A stretch of DNA of 64,000 nucleotides from Candidatus Saccharibacteria bacterium UBA3723 (GCA_002371895.1 DFHM01000007.1:12099-76098); one strand, 5' to 3'. Shown: positions 17,659 to 27,083, counted from the stretch's first letter. A program made the numbers and translations. The notes: generated by a model not told the origin, from the sequence alone.

Positions 17659-17734
17659 CGGGGCGTGGCGCAGTTGGTAGCGCGCGCGGTTCGGGACTGC
17701 GAGGTCGCCTGTTCGAGTCAGGTCGCCCCGACCA
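17659..17734 (+). tRNA. tRNA-Pro (CGG)
   Basis: A 76-nt gene with a CGGGGCG / CGCCCCG acceptor stem, C1-G72, a TTCGGGA anticodon loop and encoded CCA. Confidence 0.93.
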
Positions 17735-17787
17735 TCTTTTGATAGAATAGGGCAGTTTGCTCTATTTTTTGTTAAAATGAAATTAAT

Positions 17788-19185
17788 ATGACGGATCGCA
17801 AAATCGTAGAAAACATCTGCATGGGCAAAATGACGGATGCCGATACGCGTAAATTCCTTCAAGCTGCCCTTGAAAATACCCGCAAAAAGAGTCTTGCCGA
17901 CGTCTTTCCGGCGGCCTGCTACGTGGTATTAAACACCAATAATTACCGACTCTTTCAGATTGCAGAAGAGGTAATCAATCAAATCTGGGTACATCTTTCT
18001 CAGCTTTATTCCTACTGGCGTTTCGAGCGTGTTGTCTACAACCTTTTCTGGCCGCGCGTCAAAAGCATCCGCAATATCAAAATTCACGCCGCCGAGCCGG
18101 ATGGCGATGATATCTTTTGGGATTCGCTTAGCTGGATTCGTTCCATTCAGTTTACTCGTTTATATAATCCAGAGCTTTATCGTTATTTCGAAAGCATTTC
18201 CAAGCTCGATAATGGCGTCATGAAGGAAATCCCGCGCGAGTTAAAAGGCCGCGCTCTCGATATTAAGAACAAAAAAGCCACCCCAGAAGAGCAGTTCAAT
18301 AATACTTTGCAAAGCAGCGCCGTCCAGGACGCAATGGTAGAATTCGCCTATTCCACTAACAGCGTCAACGAGGCACGCGTTTTGATGGATGCAATTATCA
18401 AAAAAGACGGCCGCATCGAGATGGACGATGGCGTGATTTGTATTAATCGTCTCCTTCGCGTAAACCGCAGCAAACGCGTCCGCACTTATATCTTGCGTCG
18501 CATTCGCAGTGAATATTTCTTCTTTGCAATCGGCGATGTTGCGGACTTCTTTATGTCCGCAGCGGTTGGCATTATGAGCGATTCTGAGTTCCAAGTTCTC
18601 AAGGAAATGGCGCCTTCGCTCGCAAAGCAATATCCGAATATCGACACGACTTTGAAACTTGCACGCGATAATCTCGCTGCAGAAAAATTCCAAAAGAAGA
18701 CCATCCGCGAAAGTGAAATCGTAAAGAAAACCATTAAGCAATACTCATACAAGTACCGCCCGGTTTACGACATTGATCGTTTCCACAAAATGGACAAACA
18801 GTACTACGAAACTGCTGTTGCCGAGCTAAGCGCCGGCCAAAAGCAAGGCCACTACATGTGGTATCTTTTTCCGCAAATCAAGGGTCTTGGCCAAAGCAAT
18901 AACTCGGAATATTATGGCGTAGAAGATCTTATCGAGGCAAAAGAATATTTTGCCGACCCGGTTTTGCGCGAGCATCTTCTTAATCTTTGCAACATTATTC
19001 TTAAATCCGATGTCAAAAATATTAAGAAAATCTTCCCAGAGCCAGACAATCTGAAACTCCATTCTTGCGCAACATTATTCCGCATTGTCTCGCCGCACCA
19101 CACTGTCTTTGATAAAATCCTAAAGAAGTATTACAAAGGCGAACCTGATCGCGCCACGCTTTACCTACTTTCCAAAAACGACTAA
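17788..19185 (+). CDS. Unknown N-terminal domain fused to DUF1810
   Basis: The last 140 residues match DUF1810 (sometimes misnamed calpastatin): AELSAGQKQGHYMWYLFPQ, IKGLGQSNNSEYYGV, a DLIEAKEYFADPVLREHL segment and LKLHSCATLFRIV. The biochemical role of DUF1810 is not established to my knowledge. About 320 residues in front are predicted mainly helical, with aromatic-rich stretches (YSYWRFERVVYNLFWPRV) and no family I recognise. DUF1810 proteins are normally stand-alone at about 140-150 aa, so this is a fusion. TAAAAT at 17773-17778 ends 9 nt before ATG. Confidence 0.7.
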   Translation: MTDRKIVENICMGKMTDADTRKFLQAALENTRKKSLADVFPAACYVVLNTNNYRLFQIAEEVINQIWVHLSQLYSYWRFERVVYNLFWPRVKSIRNIKIHAAEPDGDDIFWDSLSWIRSIQFTRLYNPELYRYFESISKLDNGVMKEIPRELKGRALDIKNKKATPEEQFNNTLQSSAVQDAMVEFAYSTNSVNEARVLMDAIIKKDGRIEMDDGVICINRLLRVNRSKRVRTYILRRIRSEYFFFAIGDVADFFMSAAVGIMSDSEFQVLKEMAPSLAKQYPNIDTTLKLARDNLAAEKFQKKTIRESEIVKKTIKQYSYKYRPVYDIDRFHKMDKQYYETAVAELSAGQKQGHYMWYLFPQIKGLGQSNNSEYYGVEDLIEAKEYFADPVLREHLLNLCNIILKSDVKNIKKIFPEPDNLKLHSCATLFRIVSPHHTVFDKILKKYYKGEPDRATLYLLSKND

Positions 19186-19191
19186 ATATTG

Positions 19192-19271
19192 TATAATATA
19201 AAAATTACATCTCATCAAATGTACGCTCTTTTTGATTGATGAGTAATAGTTATCTCAAGGAGGTGGTAGAG
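19192..19271 (+). promoter_or_regulatory. Promoter and hairpin leader of pgsA
   Basis: TATAAT (19192-19197) starts a leader of about 70 nt. CTCATCAA (19211-19218) pairs with TTGATGAG (19236-19243) in an 8-bp hairpin, followed by the AAGGAGGTGG ribosome-binding site. No known riboswitch is recognised. Confidence 0.5.
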
Positions 19272-19808
19272 ATGAACTTACCCAACAAGCTCACGCTGTT
19301 GCGCATTTTGTTAATTCCATTTTTTGTCATAGCACTGCTTGTACCGACTGGAATCACCTGGCAAAATTGGATAGCACTCGCTATTTTCGTCATCGCAAGT
19401 CTGACAGACCTTGCGGACGGCAAGATAGCCCGTAAGTACAATCTCGTGACGGATTTTGGCAAATTCATGGATCCGCTGGCAGACAAGCTACTTGTTTGTG
19501 CGGCACTGATTTGCCTAATTAGTCTCGGTCGCATCCCGGAATGGGCCGTAATCGTGATTATTTCGCGCGAGTTTATCATCAGTGGACTTCGCCTAATTGC
19601 CGCAGGCAAAGGCGTCGTAATAGCCGCAAGCAAATGGGGCAAGGTTAAGACAGTCTTTCAGATGTCTATGATCATTCTCATGCTTGCAAACATTCCGCAA
19701 CTGGCAATCGTGACAAACATCGTCATGTGGATCGCACTCGTATTAACGGTCGTATCGCTTGTCGATTATGTCGCGAAAAACATCAGTCTCATCAATGACG
19801 CAAAATAA
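19272..19808 (+). CDS. pgsA: CDP-diacylglycerol-glycerol-3-phosphate 3-phosphatidyltransferase
   Basis: It makes phosphatidylglycerol phosphate, the committed step to phosphatidylglycerol. The CDP-alcohol phosphotransferase motif DGx2ARx8Gx3Dx3D is complete in DLADGKIARKYNL and DFGKFMDPLADK (about residues 58-85), with several membrane helices. I start at ATG 19272 (MNLPNKLTLLRI), after AAGGAGGTGG, rather than at the earlier 19236 ATG, which has no ribosome-binding site. Phosphatidylglycerol is the LtaS substrate. Proline codons are CCC/CCG more often than CCA. Confidence 0.93.
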   Translation: MNLPNKLTLLRILLIPFFVIALLVPTGITWQNWIALAIFVIASLTDLADGKIARKYNLVTDFGKFMDPLADKLLVCAALICLISLGRIPEWAVIVIISREFIISGLRLIAAGKGVVIAASKWGKVKTVFQMSMIILMLANIPQLAIVTNIVMWIALVLTVVSLVDYVAKNISLINDAK

Positions 19809-19819
19809 GCAAGAAAGGA

Positions 19820-19845
19820 AAATCCCCGGCTCAGCCGGGGATTAT
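19820..19845. terminator. Bidirectional hairpin between pgsA and dgkA
   Basis: A perfect 10-bp stem AATCCCCGGC / GCCGGGGATT with loop TCA. The dgkA stop codon lies inside it. Confidence 0.75.
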
Positions 19846-20256
19846 TGCGTTCCACCAAGCGAAGTTCGCAAGGTGCATGCCCATGAAACCAAAGACGGTA
19901 ATGATATAGAAGATGTGACAGATCCAGACACTCGCAGACGCAAGGTCTTTCGAGCGTTTTACGCGCTCGTTTTCCTCGAGTGTCACTAAGTCGTTAACTT
20001 CCTCAACCGCCGTGTTCATCGTTTCAATGATGAACATCCAACTCAAGAACAGCACCATGATGATGTACTCTAACGCGATAAAATGGAAGATTATGCCAAC
20101 GGCGGCGCCTACGATGATTTCAATCGGCGCAAGCCTGCGAATCGTGCTAGATTCTTTGAACATAATCTTTAGACCATTGTTCGAGTCGGAAATGTTCTGG
20201 AAGATTTGGCGAAACACATTTTTCTTATCAGGTTTCTTGTATGGCAAAGTGCTCAC
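19831..20256 (-). CDS. dgkA: Diacylglycerol/undecaprenol kinase (DgkA family)
   Basis: This small trimeric membrane kinase family phosphorylates diacylglycerol, or undecaprenol in Gram-positive bacteria. The signature ETMNTAVEEVNDLV (Glu and Asn of the active site) follows a membrane helix. Three helices are visible, and 141 aa is close to the family length. The start is probably GTG (STLPYKKPDKK). It could recycle diacylglycerol left by LtaS or salvage undecaprenol; sequence alone does not tell. It is driven by a consensus promoter with a leader of about 35-40 nt. Confidence 0.88.
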   Translation of the reverse strand: MSTLPYKKPDKKNVFRQIFQNISDSNNGLKIMFKESSTIRRLAPIEIIVGAAVGIIFHFIALEYIIMVLFLSWMFIIETMNTAVEEVNDLVTLEENERVKRSKDLASASVWICHIFYIITVFGFMGMHLANFAWWNAIIPG

Positions 20257-20299
20257 CCCCGTTCGAAAAAATTTAGGCAGTCAAAAACCACCTCTATAA

Positions 20300-20328
20300 A
20301 TTATAGCACAAACAGCGCCAAAAGTCAA
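20300..20328 (-). promoter_or_regulatory. Consensus promoter of dgkA
   Basis: On the minus strand TTGACT (20328-20323), a 17-nt spacer ending TGC, and TATAAT (20305-20300). Confidence 0.72.
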
Positions 20329-20427
20329 TGAAACGCGCCCTCGCCAACCCCTAGAAATAGTGTTATACTAAGTTATGGTCGCGTGCTACGCGCGCATGTT
20401 TATTCAGTTCATTATTTAGGAGTGTAA

Positions 20428-22320
20428 ATGCCAGAATATAAAAATACCGCAGGCAAGAAAAAGCCGCGCAAATCAAATAACGTACTCAATACCGTTCGCG
20501 TCCTTTCATTTTGGGTAATCGTTGCAATTTTCGTTGCGCTTTTAATGGGCGGTTTCAATTTTAACAAGCAAGAAGAAGTTGAGGAAAAGAGCATTACGGA
20601 AGTTCTCGCTCTCGTCAACGATGGAAAGATCGAAAAAATCACCGTTCACGGCACGGAGCTTTACGTCACACCGAAGGAAGATTCCGGTCTAAAGCCAATC
20701 GTTTCCCGCAAGGAAGCAGGCAGCTCTTTGCAAGAACAGGGCTTCGATGAGGCTGTTCGCAATCAACTAGTTAATATCGAGGTCGAAGAAGTTGTAGATA
20801 TCTGGGGCAATATCCTAGATATCGCAATCATTGTTCTTCCAGTTGTATTCCTTGCTGGCTTCCTTATCTATATGATGCGCCAAGCTCAAAACATGAATAA
20901 CCAAAACATCGGCTTTGGCAAGGCAAAGGCTCGCCTCTATGGCAACGAAAAGAACAAAGTCTTATTCTCTGATGTTGCTGGCAACGAAGCCGCAAAACAA
21001 GATCTCGCAGAAGTTGTAGACTTCCTCAAAAACCCAAAGAAATATGAAACTCTCGGCGCAAAGATTCCGCGCGGTGTCTTGCTCGCTGGTGAGCCTGGTA
21101 CGGGTAAAACTCTCATGGCTCGCGCCGTTGCTGGCGAAGCTGGCGTGCCATTCTTCTCGATCTCCGGTTCCGAATTCGCCGAAATGTTCGTCGGTGTCGG
21201 CGCATCTCGCGTCCGCGATTTGTTCGGCAAAGCCAAGAAGAACGCCCCAAGTATCATCTTTATTGATGAGATTGATGCTGTGGCGCACAAACGCGATGCT
21301 CGTGGTGGCGCTGGTCGCGAGGATGAGCAAACCCTCAACCAGATTCTCGTCGAGATGGACGGTTTCGATAACGACACTGGTGTTATTGTTATGGCGGCAA
21401 CCAACCGCGTCGATATGCTAGACAAAGCATTGCTACGCCCAGGCCGCTTCGACCGTCACGTCAATGTCACTTTGCCAGAGCGCAAAGATCGCGTCGAAAT
21501 CCTCGGCGTTCACTTCAAGAACAAGCCGGTTGCTCCAGATGTAGACCTCGACGCTCTAGCTGCAAAGACTGCTGGCTCTAGTGGTGCAGACCTTGCAAAC
21601 ATTGCAAACGAGGCCGCAATTACTGCTGCCCGCGAAAACCACAAGGCCATCACGAACGCAGATATCACCGAAGCTTTCGAACGCGTCGCAATTGGCCCAG
21701 AGCGCAAGTCCAAGGTTATGAACGAGCAGGAGCGCAAAATCACTGCTTATCACGAAGCTGGTCACGCGATTGTCGGTCACGTTCTTCCAGATTCCGACCC
21801 AGTACACAAGGTCACGATTATTCCGCGTGGTCGTACTGGCGGCGTCACTTGGTTCCTTCCACCAGAAGATCGCAGCTACAAGAATATCTACGAACTCAAA
21901 GACGTTCTCGCCCGTGCGATGGGTGGTCGCGTCGCAGAGCGCATGATGTTTGGCGCAGATGGCATTACTACTGGCGCTAGCTCAGATTTGCAGCACGTTG
22001 CAGAACTTGCACGCAGCATGGTAGCAGAAGAGGGTATGGGCGCAAAGCTTCGCGACCAAGTTTTCAATACTAATGAAGTAAACTTCTTCGGCGATCGCGC
22101 AAAGATTTACTCCGAAAAGACTTCCGAAGTTATTGATGCAGAAATCGAAGCCCTCAACAAGGAAGCGGGCGCTCGCGCAGAGGCTGTCCTAAAGGCAAAC
22201 AAGAAATATCTCGACGCTCTCGCAAAGGCATTGTTGGAAAAAGAATCTCTTGAAGAGGATGAAGTAAAAGAAATCCTCAAGGGAACCACACTTCCTACCG
22301 CTGCAAAATTACACGATTAA
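20428..22320 (+). CDS. ftsH: ATP-dependent zinc metalloprotease FtsH
   Basis: This membrane AAA+ protease performs quality control of membrane and regulatory proteins. Two membrane helices (about residues 28-48 and 130-150) flank a small external domain. The AAA module has GEPGTGKT (Walker A), [10 protein letters not shown] (Walker B) and an arginine-finger region LLRPGRFDR. The M41 peptidase has [10 protein letters not shown] with a distal Asp (SSDLQHV). The length of 630 aa is typical. The Shine-Dalgarno site is TTAGGAG. It is followed closely by two PEGA-like genes. Confidence 0.97.
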   Translation: MPEYKNTAGKKKPRKSNNVLNTVRVLSFWVIVAIFVALLMGGFNFNKQEEVEEKSITEVLALVNDGKIEKITVHGTELYVTPKEDSGLKPIVSRKEAGSSLQEQGFDEAVRNQLVNIEVEEVVDIWGNILDIAIIVLPVVFLAGFLIYMMRQAQNMNNQNIGFGKAKARLYGNEKNKVLFSDVAGNEAAKQDLAEVVDFLKNPKKYETLGAKIPRGVLLAGEPGTGKTLMARAVAGEAGVPFFSISGSEFAEMFVGVGASRVRDLFGKAKKNAPSIIFIDEIDAVAHKRDARGGAGREDEQTLNQILVEMDGFDNDTGVIVMAATNRVDMLDKALLRPGRFDRHVNVTLPERKDRVEILGVHFKNKPVAPDVDLDALAAKTAGSSGADLANIANEAAITAARENHKAITNADITEAFERVAIGPERKSKVMNEQERKITAYHEAGHAIVGHVLPDSDPVHKVTIIPRGRTGGVTWFLPPEDRSYKNIYELKDVLARAMGGRVAERMMFGADGITTGASSDLQHVAELARSMVAEEGMGAKLRDQVFNTNEVNFFGDRAKIYSEKTSEVIDAEIEALNKEAGARAEAVLKANKKYLDALAKALLEKESLEEDEVKEILKGTTLPTAAKLHD

Positions 22321-22332
22321 AAAGGAGCGAAA

Positions 22333-22992
22333 ATGGCTAAACCAAAAACTCGCGAACAAATCGAATTCGAAAATCGCAAAAACATTTTCAAACTCGGCGT
22401 GCTAGTTTTTGCCGTACTCGTCGTAGTTGCTATTATTGGATGGATTATCGAAGCGCCAAAAACTGCCAAAATTAATGTTCTCGTCGCTCCGACCGACGCA
22501 AAAGTCACTATCGGCGGCAAGAAATTCAATAATGGCACTCATCGCATCGAGCCGGGTACTTATGATGTAGAAATTACTCGCGACGAATTCGAGGGTTATA
22601 CCGGCCAAATCACCGTCGAAAAAGGCAAGACTGAGCGCCTCTATGTCTGTCTCGAAAAAACCGAGGGAAACAGTGAATATTACGATACTCACGAAAAAGA
22701 TTATCAGACCTGCTATACGGTTCAAGAATATCTATCCGAGCAAAAAGATAAAGAAAAATATACCGACCCAATCTATAGTGTGGCTCCATACCATAATTAC
22801 AATAAAGGATTCTATATTGACCCATACGCAGAGGATGACGGCACCATAAAAATCCAAATGACACTAATAACTTGTAGCGAAGAGCGCGCCGAAGGCCTCA
22901 AACAAAACGCAATCGAGTGGCTTCAGGGCAAAGGCATCAAAACTGACGATTACGAATTCATTTATAAAAGTTGCGCTTACGGAGACGAATAA
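22333..22992 (+). CDS. Membrane-anchored PEGA-like protein 1
   Basis: One N-terminal membrane helix (about residues 17-38) is followed by a PEGA-like beta domain (APTDAKVTIGGKKF, IEPGTYDVEITRDEF, ITVEKGKTERLYV) and a C-terminal domain. PEGA domains are found in surface proteins, sometimes with proteases. It lies 12 nt after ftsH with its own Shine-Dalgarno site (AAAGGAG), so it is probably co-transcribed. Function is unknown; a partner or substrate-sensing role for FtsH is conjecture. Confidence 0.65.
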   Translation: MAKPKTREQIEFENRKNIFKLGVLVFAVLVVVAIIGWIIEAPKTAKINVLVAPTDAKVTIGGKKFNNGTHRIEPGTYDVEITRDEFEGYTGQITVEKGKTERLYVCLEKTEGNSEYYDTHEKDYQTCYTVQEYLSEQKDKEKYTDPIYSVAPYHNYNKGFYIDPYAEDDGTIKIQMTLITCSEERAEGLKQNAIEWLQGKGIKTDDYEFIYKSCAYGDE

Positions 22993-23924
22993 TGGCTGAA
23001 GAAAAAACAAAAAAAGAACACGTAATAATGCGCGTTGTATTCAACGTCGTGTTAGTCATTTTGATTGGTTTATTGTTGCTCTGGCATCATCAAATTGCTG
23101 GCAAGGAATATTTCTATATTGCCTATGCACCATTTACTGCAACTGTCCGCATTGGTGACAAATACTACAAGAACAATTCCTACAATTATATCGAGCCAGG
23201 CGAATATGACCTAATCGTCGAGCACGAACATTTCGAAACGGTTGTCGACCACATCACTGTGCCAAACGAATTTAATAGTTCCTATGGTGCGCTCGAATCC
23301 ATCGACGATGAGGGCGATCGTATCGCGGCGGATGCCTACAAGGATTATCAACAAGTAGGGAAGGGCTCCGCGTCAGAATCATCGCCAGAACTTGGTTACG
23401 AAATCGAGCAATACCTTCCAATCCAGAATTCACTCTACAAGATCTCAAGTGATCTAAAGACCGAAGAAGATCGCACGTTGTCTTATAGTATCAACATCGA
23501 AGCGGGCGACGTCTATCTAGATTCCGCCATCAAGAAACTCTATAGTTTTATCGATAAGGACCCTGCTATTTCCGCATATACAATTTATCTCCCAGGATAT
23601 GAGAATCCATTCGGCGATGCCGACCGGACAGATTTTAATGAGGACGCCATCGAATACGTCAAGAAATCCTACTATGCAACCATCAAAGACGGCGAATATA
23701 AATTTGCCGACACTGTCAGAAGCGGCCGTTATGTCGGTGTAGTTATGTGTACGCAAAAAGACACAGGTGGTGCCCAGTACAAAACCTCTCGTACAGTCCT
23801 AAAGCGTGATGGCGATAGTTGGACCATTCTCAATACGCCTTATCCGCTGGTGACAAAAGGTATGGCGCCAGAGCTTCCGACAACATTTTTGAACCGCATA
23901 AATCTTGTAGACTGTGGCGAATAA
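22992..23924 (+). CDS. Membrane-anchored PEGA-like protein 2
   Basis: A paralogue-like neighbour with the same plan: a membrane helix at about residues 13-35, then YAPFTATVRIGDKYY and IEPGEYDLIVEHEHFE, matching the PEGA pattern of the preceding protein, and a longer C-terminal domain. ATG 22992 overlaps the previous stop by one base (TAATG) with GGAG upstream, so the two are translationally coupled. The 310-aa product has no recognised catalytic motif. Confidence 0.65.
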   Translation: MAEEKTKKEHVIMRVVFNVVLVILIGLLLLWHHQIAGKEYFYIAYAPFTATVRIGDKYYKNNSYNYIEPGEYDLIVEHEHFETVVDHITVPNEFNSSYGALESIDDEGDRIAADAYKDYQQVGKGSASESSPELGYEIEQYLPIQNSLYKISSDLKTEEDRTLSYSINIEAGDVYLDSAIKKLYSFIDKDPAISAYTIYLPGYENPFGDADRTDFNEDAIEYVKKSYYATIKDGEYKFADTVRSGRYVGVVMCTQKDTGGAQYKTSRTVLKRDGDSWTILNTPYPLVTKGMAPELPTTFLNRINLVDCGE

Positions 23925-23953
23925 AGCGTGGCGTGGGGTATAATAAATAAGAT

Positions 23954-25585
23954 ATGAAACGTAGATTGCATTTTCGTTCGGTCGTTTCTTTGGCCAACTC
24001 ACAACTTTCGGTAAAGACCGCTGCGATTGTCCTCGCAAGCTCTACGCTCTTGTCTGCGCTTCTCGGTATCTTCCGTGACCGCTGGCTCAACTCCATGTAC
24101 TACGATACTTATCCGGCAGGCCTCGATGCCTATACGGCGGCTTTCACAGTCCCAGATTTCCTATTCTTCCTTATCACATCTGGCGCACTTGCTGTTACAT
24201 TTATTCCAGTCTTCAATCAGCGTCTTATCAGCGGCAACAAAAAATCCGCCTGGGAACTCAGCTCTAGTCTAATTAATCTACTAGCAATTATTGCGCTCGT
24301 GGCTTCCATTTTTATGATGATTTTTGCTGATCCGCTAATCCGTTATATTGTTGCTCCTGGTCTTAATGAATCTGCGATGTCTCTTGCAATTAATATGATG
24401 CGCGTGATTGCAATAAACCCATTCTTGTTCTCGATTTCTACAGTCTTGTCTAGCATGCAGCAGGCCGTAAAGCGCTTTATTTTCTACGCAATCGCGCCAG
24501 CTCTCTACAATGTCGGCATAATCGTCGGTATCCTTAGCTTTACAAACGGTATAAATATCTTTGGCATACAATTATTTGAAGGTGGCATTATGGGCGTCGC
24601 CATTGGCGTGGTCTTCGGCGCACTATTACAGCTTGGCGCTAGTATCGCTGGCCTTGTCGGCCTCGGCTTCGATTACGAATTCAAAATCCACTGGAAAAAC
24701 CAAGGTTTCCGCTCCGTGCTCAAGATGCTTCCGACGCGATCTATCGACCAGGGTATCGATTACGTCACTGGCATCATGAATACCAACCTCGCTTCTCGCA
24801 TGGGTGAGCAGTCCATCCGTGCTTTCCAGCAGGCCTCATCCTTGCGTGGTATGCCAGTCAATCTAATCGGCGTCGCGATTTCAACAGCATTCTATCCAAA
24901 ACTCAGTGAGGAGGCGGGGAAGAATGACGAAGAATCATTCCGCAATACTTTACGTTCCGCGCTTAGCTCGATTATCTGGATCTCGTTGCCTGTCTCCATC
25001 GTAGCGTTCTTTATCCGTGGCTATGTCGTATTCTTTATCAAGAACGGTGGCGACGCAAAAATCGCAAGCGTCCTCGGCGCGCTCGTTGTCGCAATCTTCA
25101 CGCAGTCACTTTACCATATCGTTGCGCGTGGTTATTATGCCAAGCAGCAATTGCGCAAGCCGCTTATCATCTCGATTATTGCCTTCGTTGTTCAGGTCGT
25201 CTGTGCGCTATTATTTAGCTTCTTCAACTTTGGGCCAGAAGGTCTCGCGCACGCAATGTCTATCAGTGCATTGTTCGAGGTTGTTGTGCTTCTCGCAATC
25301 GAAAACCGCGACATGAATCATCAATTATTGAACGCTACATTTTGGAAATCCATGGGCAAGATCTTGCTTGCATCCATTATTACCGGCATTGTCTCCTATA
25401 TCATCACAAAACTACTTCCACTTCGTGCAACGGATATCTCATTCTTCGCCGTATTCCCGAAGTTCTGCGTAATTGTCGGCGGTAGCGCAATTGTCTACAT
25501 CATAACTTGTCTCATCCTTGGTGTCGAAGAAGTAAAACCAGTTGTCGACAAAATCGCTGGCGCATTATTCAAAAACGTTAAATAA
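23954..25585 (+). CDS. murJ: Lipid II flippase MurJ
   Basis: MurJ (MviN) carries lipid-linked peptidoglycan precursor across the membrane. It has about 13-14 membrane helices. DAYTAAFTVPDFLF and GALAVTFIPVF match the first conserved segments of the MOP-superfamily flippases, and LRGMPVNLIGVAISTAFYP matches a later one. The length of 543 aa is normal. TATAAT at 23939-23944 ends 9 nt before ATG (nearly leaderless). It works in the same pathway as the MurA and MurB genes in this window. Confidence 0.93.
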   Translation: MKRRLHFRSVVSLANSQLSVKTAAIVLASSTLLSALLGIFRDRWLNSMYYDTYPAGLDAYTAAFTVPDFLFFLITSGALAVTFIPVFNQRLISGNKKSAWELSSSLINLLAIIALVASIFMMIFADPLIRYIVAPGLNESAMSLAINMMRVIAINPFLFSISTVLSSMQQAVKRFIFYAIAPALYNVGIIVGILSFTNGINIFGIQLFEGGIMGVAIGVVFGALLQLGASIAGLVGLGFDYEFKIHWKNQGFRSVLKMLPTRSIDQGIDYVTGIMNTNLASRMGEQSIRAFQQASSLRGMPVNLIGVAISTAFYPKLSEEAGKNDEESFRNTLRSALSSIIWISLPVSIVAFFIRGYVVFFIKNGGDAKIASVLGALVVAIFTQSLYHIVARGYYAKQQLRKPLIISIIAFVVQVVCALLFSFFNFGPEGLAHAMSISALFEVVVLLAIENRDMNHQLLNATFWKSMGKILLASIITGIVSYIITKLLPLRATDISFFAVFPKFCVIVGGSAIVYIITCLILGVEEVKPVVDKIAGALFKNVK

Positions 25586-25617
25586 AAAAATATCTCCCGC
25601 GAAGGGAGATATTTTTG
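25584..25617. terminator. Bidirectional terminator between murJ and the gat operon
   Basis: A 13-bp AAAAATATCTCCC / GGGAGATATTTTT stem with loop GCGAA between convergent genes. Confidence 0.9.
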
Positions 25618-25628
25618 TTGAAGTCTAT

Positions 25629-25943
25629 TTATTTCTTATCTTCTTTGGCTTTCTTGTCGGCAGTTTTCTTAACTTCTTCTACCTTAGCCTTAACTTCTTT
25701 TTCAACTTTCTTGGCGGTCTTTTCTACTTTGTCGCCAAGTTCTTCAGCGCCGTCTTTGCCACTTTTAAAAAGCTTAGCGCCAGTCTCCTTAGTTTTCTTT
25801 ACAGCCTTGTCGCCAGCTTCTTTAATGTCTTTGCGTGTTTCTTCGCCAGACTTTGGTGCCATTACGACGCCTGCAACTGCACCTGCAATTGCGCCGAGGA
25901 TTGTACCAAGGATAAACTTTCCTGTGCCTTTATTTTCGCTCAT
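25629..25943 (-). CDS. YtxH-like small membrane protein
   Basis: It has an N-terminal glycine/alanine-rich membrane helix (GKFILGTILGAIAGAVAGVV), then APKSGEETRKDIKEAG, the YtxH signature, and a long Lys/Glu amphipathic tail. YtxH proteins are general-stress-associated in Bacillus, with unclear molecular role. It is last in the gatC-to-ytxH operon, with an AGGGAGGAG Shine-Dalgarno site. Confidence 0.8.
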   Translation of the reverse strand: MSENKGTGKFILGTILGAIAGAVAGVVMAPKSGEETRKDIKEAGDKAVKKTKETGAKLFKSGKDGAEELGDKVEKTAKKVEKEVKAKVEEVKKTADKKAKEDKK

Positions 25944-25964
25944 TTTGCATCTCCTCCCTGAAGA

Positions 25965-26237
25965 TTACTTTTTACTTTTCTTACCGTCTTTTTTGTTATC
26001 GGAAGCTTCGAGATAACTTTCGGCAAAGTGCTTTACCAAGCCACCTACCGTAGTCATATCGCGAACATTTCCGGCAATATCATCAGCCTTCTCAGCGATA
26101 TCTTGGCCTTGAATCATAATCTTCTTGGCCTCTTTTGTTACGCTGATAAGTTTGACGATCAATATAATGCCCACCACTAAGAAGATGAACAAAGTCACCG
26201 AAAGCATTATTACTAATATCCAAGCAGGAGTCTCCAT
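25965..26237 (-). CDS. Small single-helix membrane protein (DUF948-like)
   Basis: A 90-aa protein with one membrane helix (about residues 7-30) and a helical, charged cytoplasmic region (IAEKADDIAGNVRDM). This plan resembles DUF948 proteins, which often sit next to YtxH genes, as here. It is in the operon between galU and ytxH, with a GGAGA ribosome-binding site overlapping the galU end. Confidence 0.55.
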   Translation of the reverse strand: METPAWILVIMLSVTLFIFLVVGIILIVKLISVTKEAKKIMIQGQDIAEKADDIAGNVRDMTTVGGLVKHFAESYLEASDNKKDGKKSKK

Positions 26238-26240
26238 GAA

Positions 26241-27083
26241 CTATTTCTCCATTTTGTTAAATTCTTCGTAAGCCTGGTAGTAGTTCTTTGGGTCGCCAGT
26301 CGTGAGCCATTTGCCCTTACTCTTGACTACAAATACATCACCAGCTTTAGCAAGTTTCGTAATAGCATCGACGGTCCAGAGCTCGTTATCGAGACCAGTA
26401 TTCTTTGGAATCAAATGACTAAATACTTCTGGGGTAAGGAGGTAGCGACCATAAGAAGTGAGGTTGGATGGGGATTCTTCTGGGGTTGCTGGTTTTTCTA
26501 CAATGTGGCTAAGAGTTTGTTTCTTCTTATCCTTCATTGCAATCATGCCGTACTTGTTCCAAACTTCCTGTGGCATTTCTTGCGCGGCGATAATTGCCTT
26601 TGCTTCTGGATGTTTTTCGTAAGCTTCCATAAGAGTTGCGACGTCACCCTTACCAAAGATGAGGTCGTCACTATACATAGCAATGAAGGCCTCGTCGTCG
26701 TTCAAGTATGGCTTTGCGGATGCAATTGGTGAACCGTTGCCGTAAGGATAGCTTGGATCCTGTTCGATAATGGTAATATCTGCCATATCGAGAACTTCTT
26801 TTACTGCCTCGAAGCGGTCAAGCTTGCCCTGAGATTCGAGCTGCTTGTAGACCTTTTCGCAAGGATTGTTGAAGTAATCTTCGTAGATTGGCTTACCTTC
26901 GTGAGTTGCCACGATGATAATATCCTTAATTCCTGCAGCAACACATTCCTCGACAACGTATTGCATGATTGGCTTCGCGCCAAGTGGGATCATCGCCTTT
27001 GGAATGGTCTTGGTAATTGGTAGGAAACGACTCGCGAATCCTGCATCTGTAATTACTGCTTTAGTCGGCATTTTGTAAGACAT
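26241..27083 (-). CDS. galU: UTP-glucose-1-phosphate uridylyltransferase (GalU-like)
   Basis: It makes UDP-glucose for envelope glycolipids and glycans. The nucleotidyltransferase fold is clear from KAVITDAGFASRFLPITK, IPKAMIPLGAKPIMQYVVEE and MYSDDLIFG. The nucleotide-binding loop reads GFASR instead of the usual GLGTR, which could alter specificity. The length of 280 aa is normal. The Shine-Dalgarno site GAAGGAGG precedes ATG; MPTKAV five codons in is an alternative start. It is co-transcribed with gatB 19 nt upstream. Confidence 0.88.
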   Translation of the reverse strand: MSYKMPTKAVITDAGFASRFLPITKTIPKAMIPLGAKPIMQYVVEECVAAGIKDIIIVATHEGKPIYEDYFNNPCEKVYKQLESQGKLDRFEAVKEVLDMADITIIEQDPSYPYGNGSPIASAKPYLNDDEAFIAMYSDDLIFGKGDVATLMEAYEKHPEAKAIIAAQEMPQEVWNKYGMIAMKDKKKQTLSHIVEKPATPEESPSNLTSYGRYLLTPEVFSHLIPKNTGLDNELWTVDAITKLAKAGDVFVVKSKGKWLTTGDPKNYYQAYEEFNKMEK

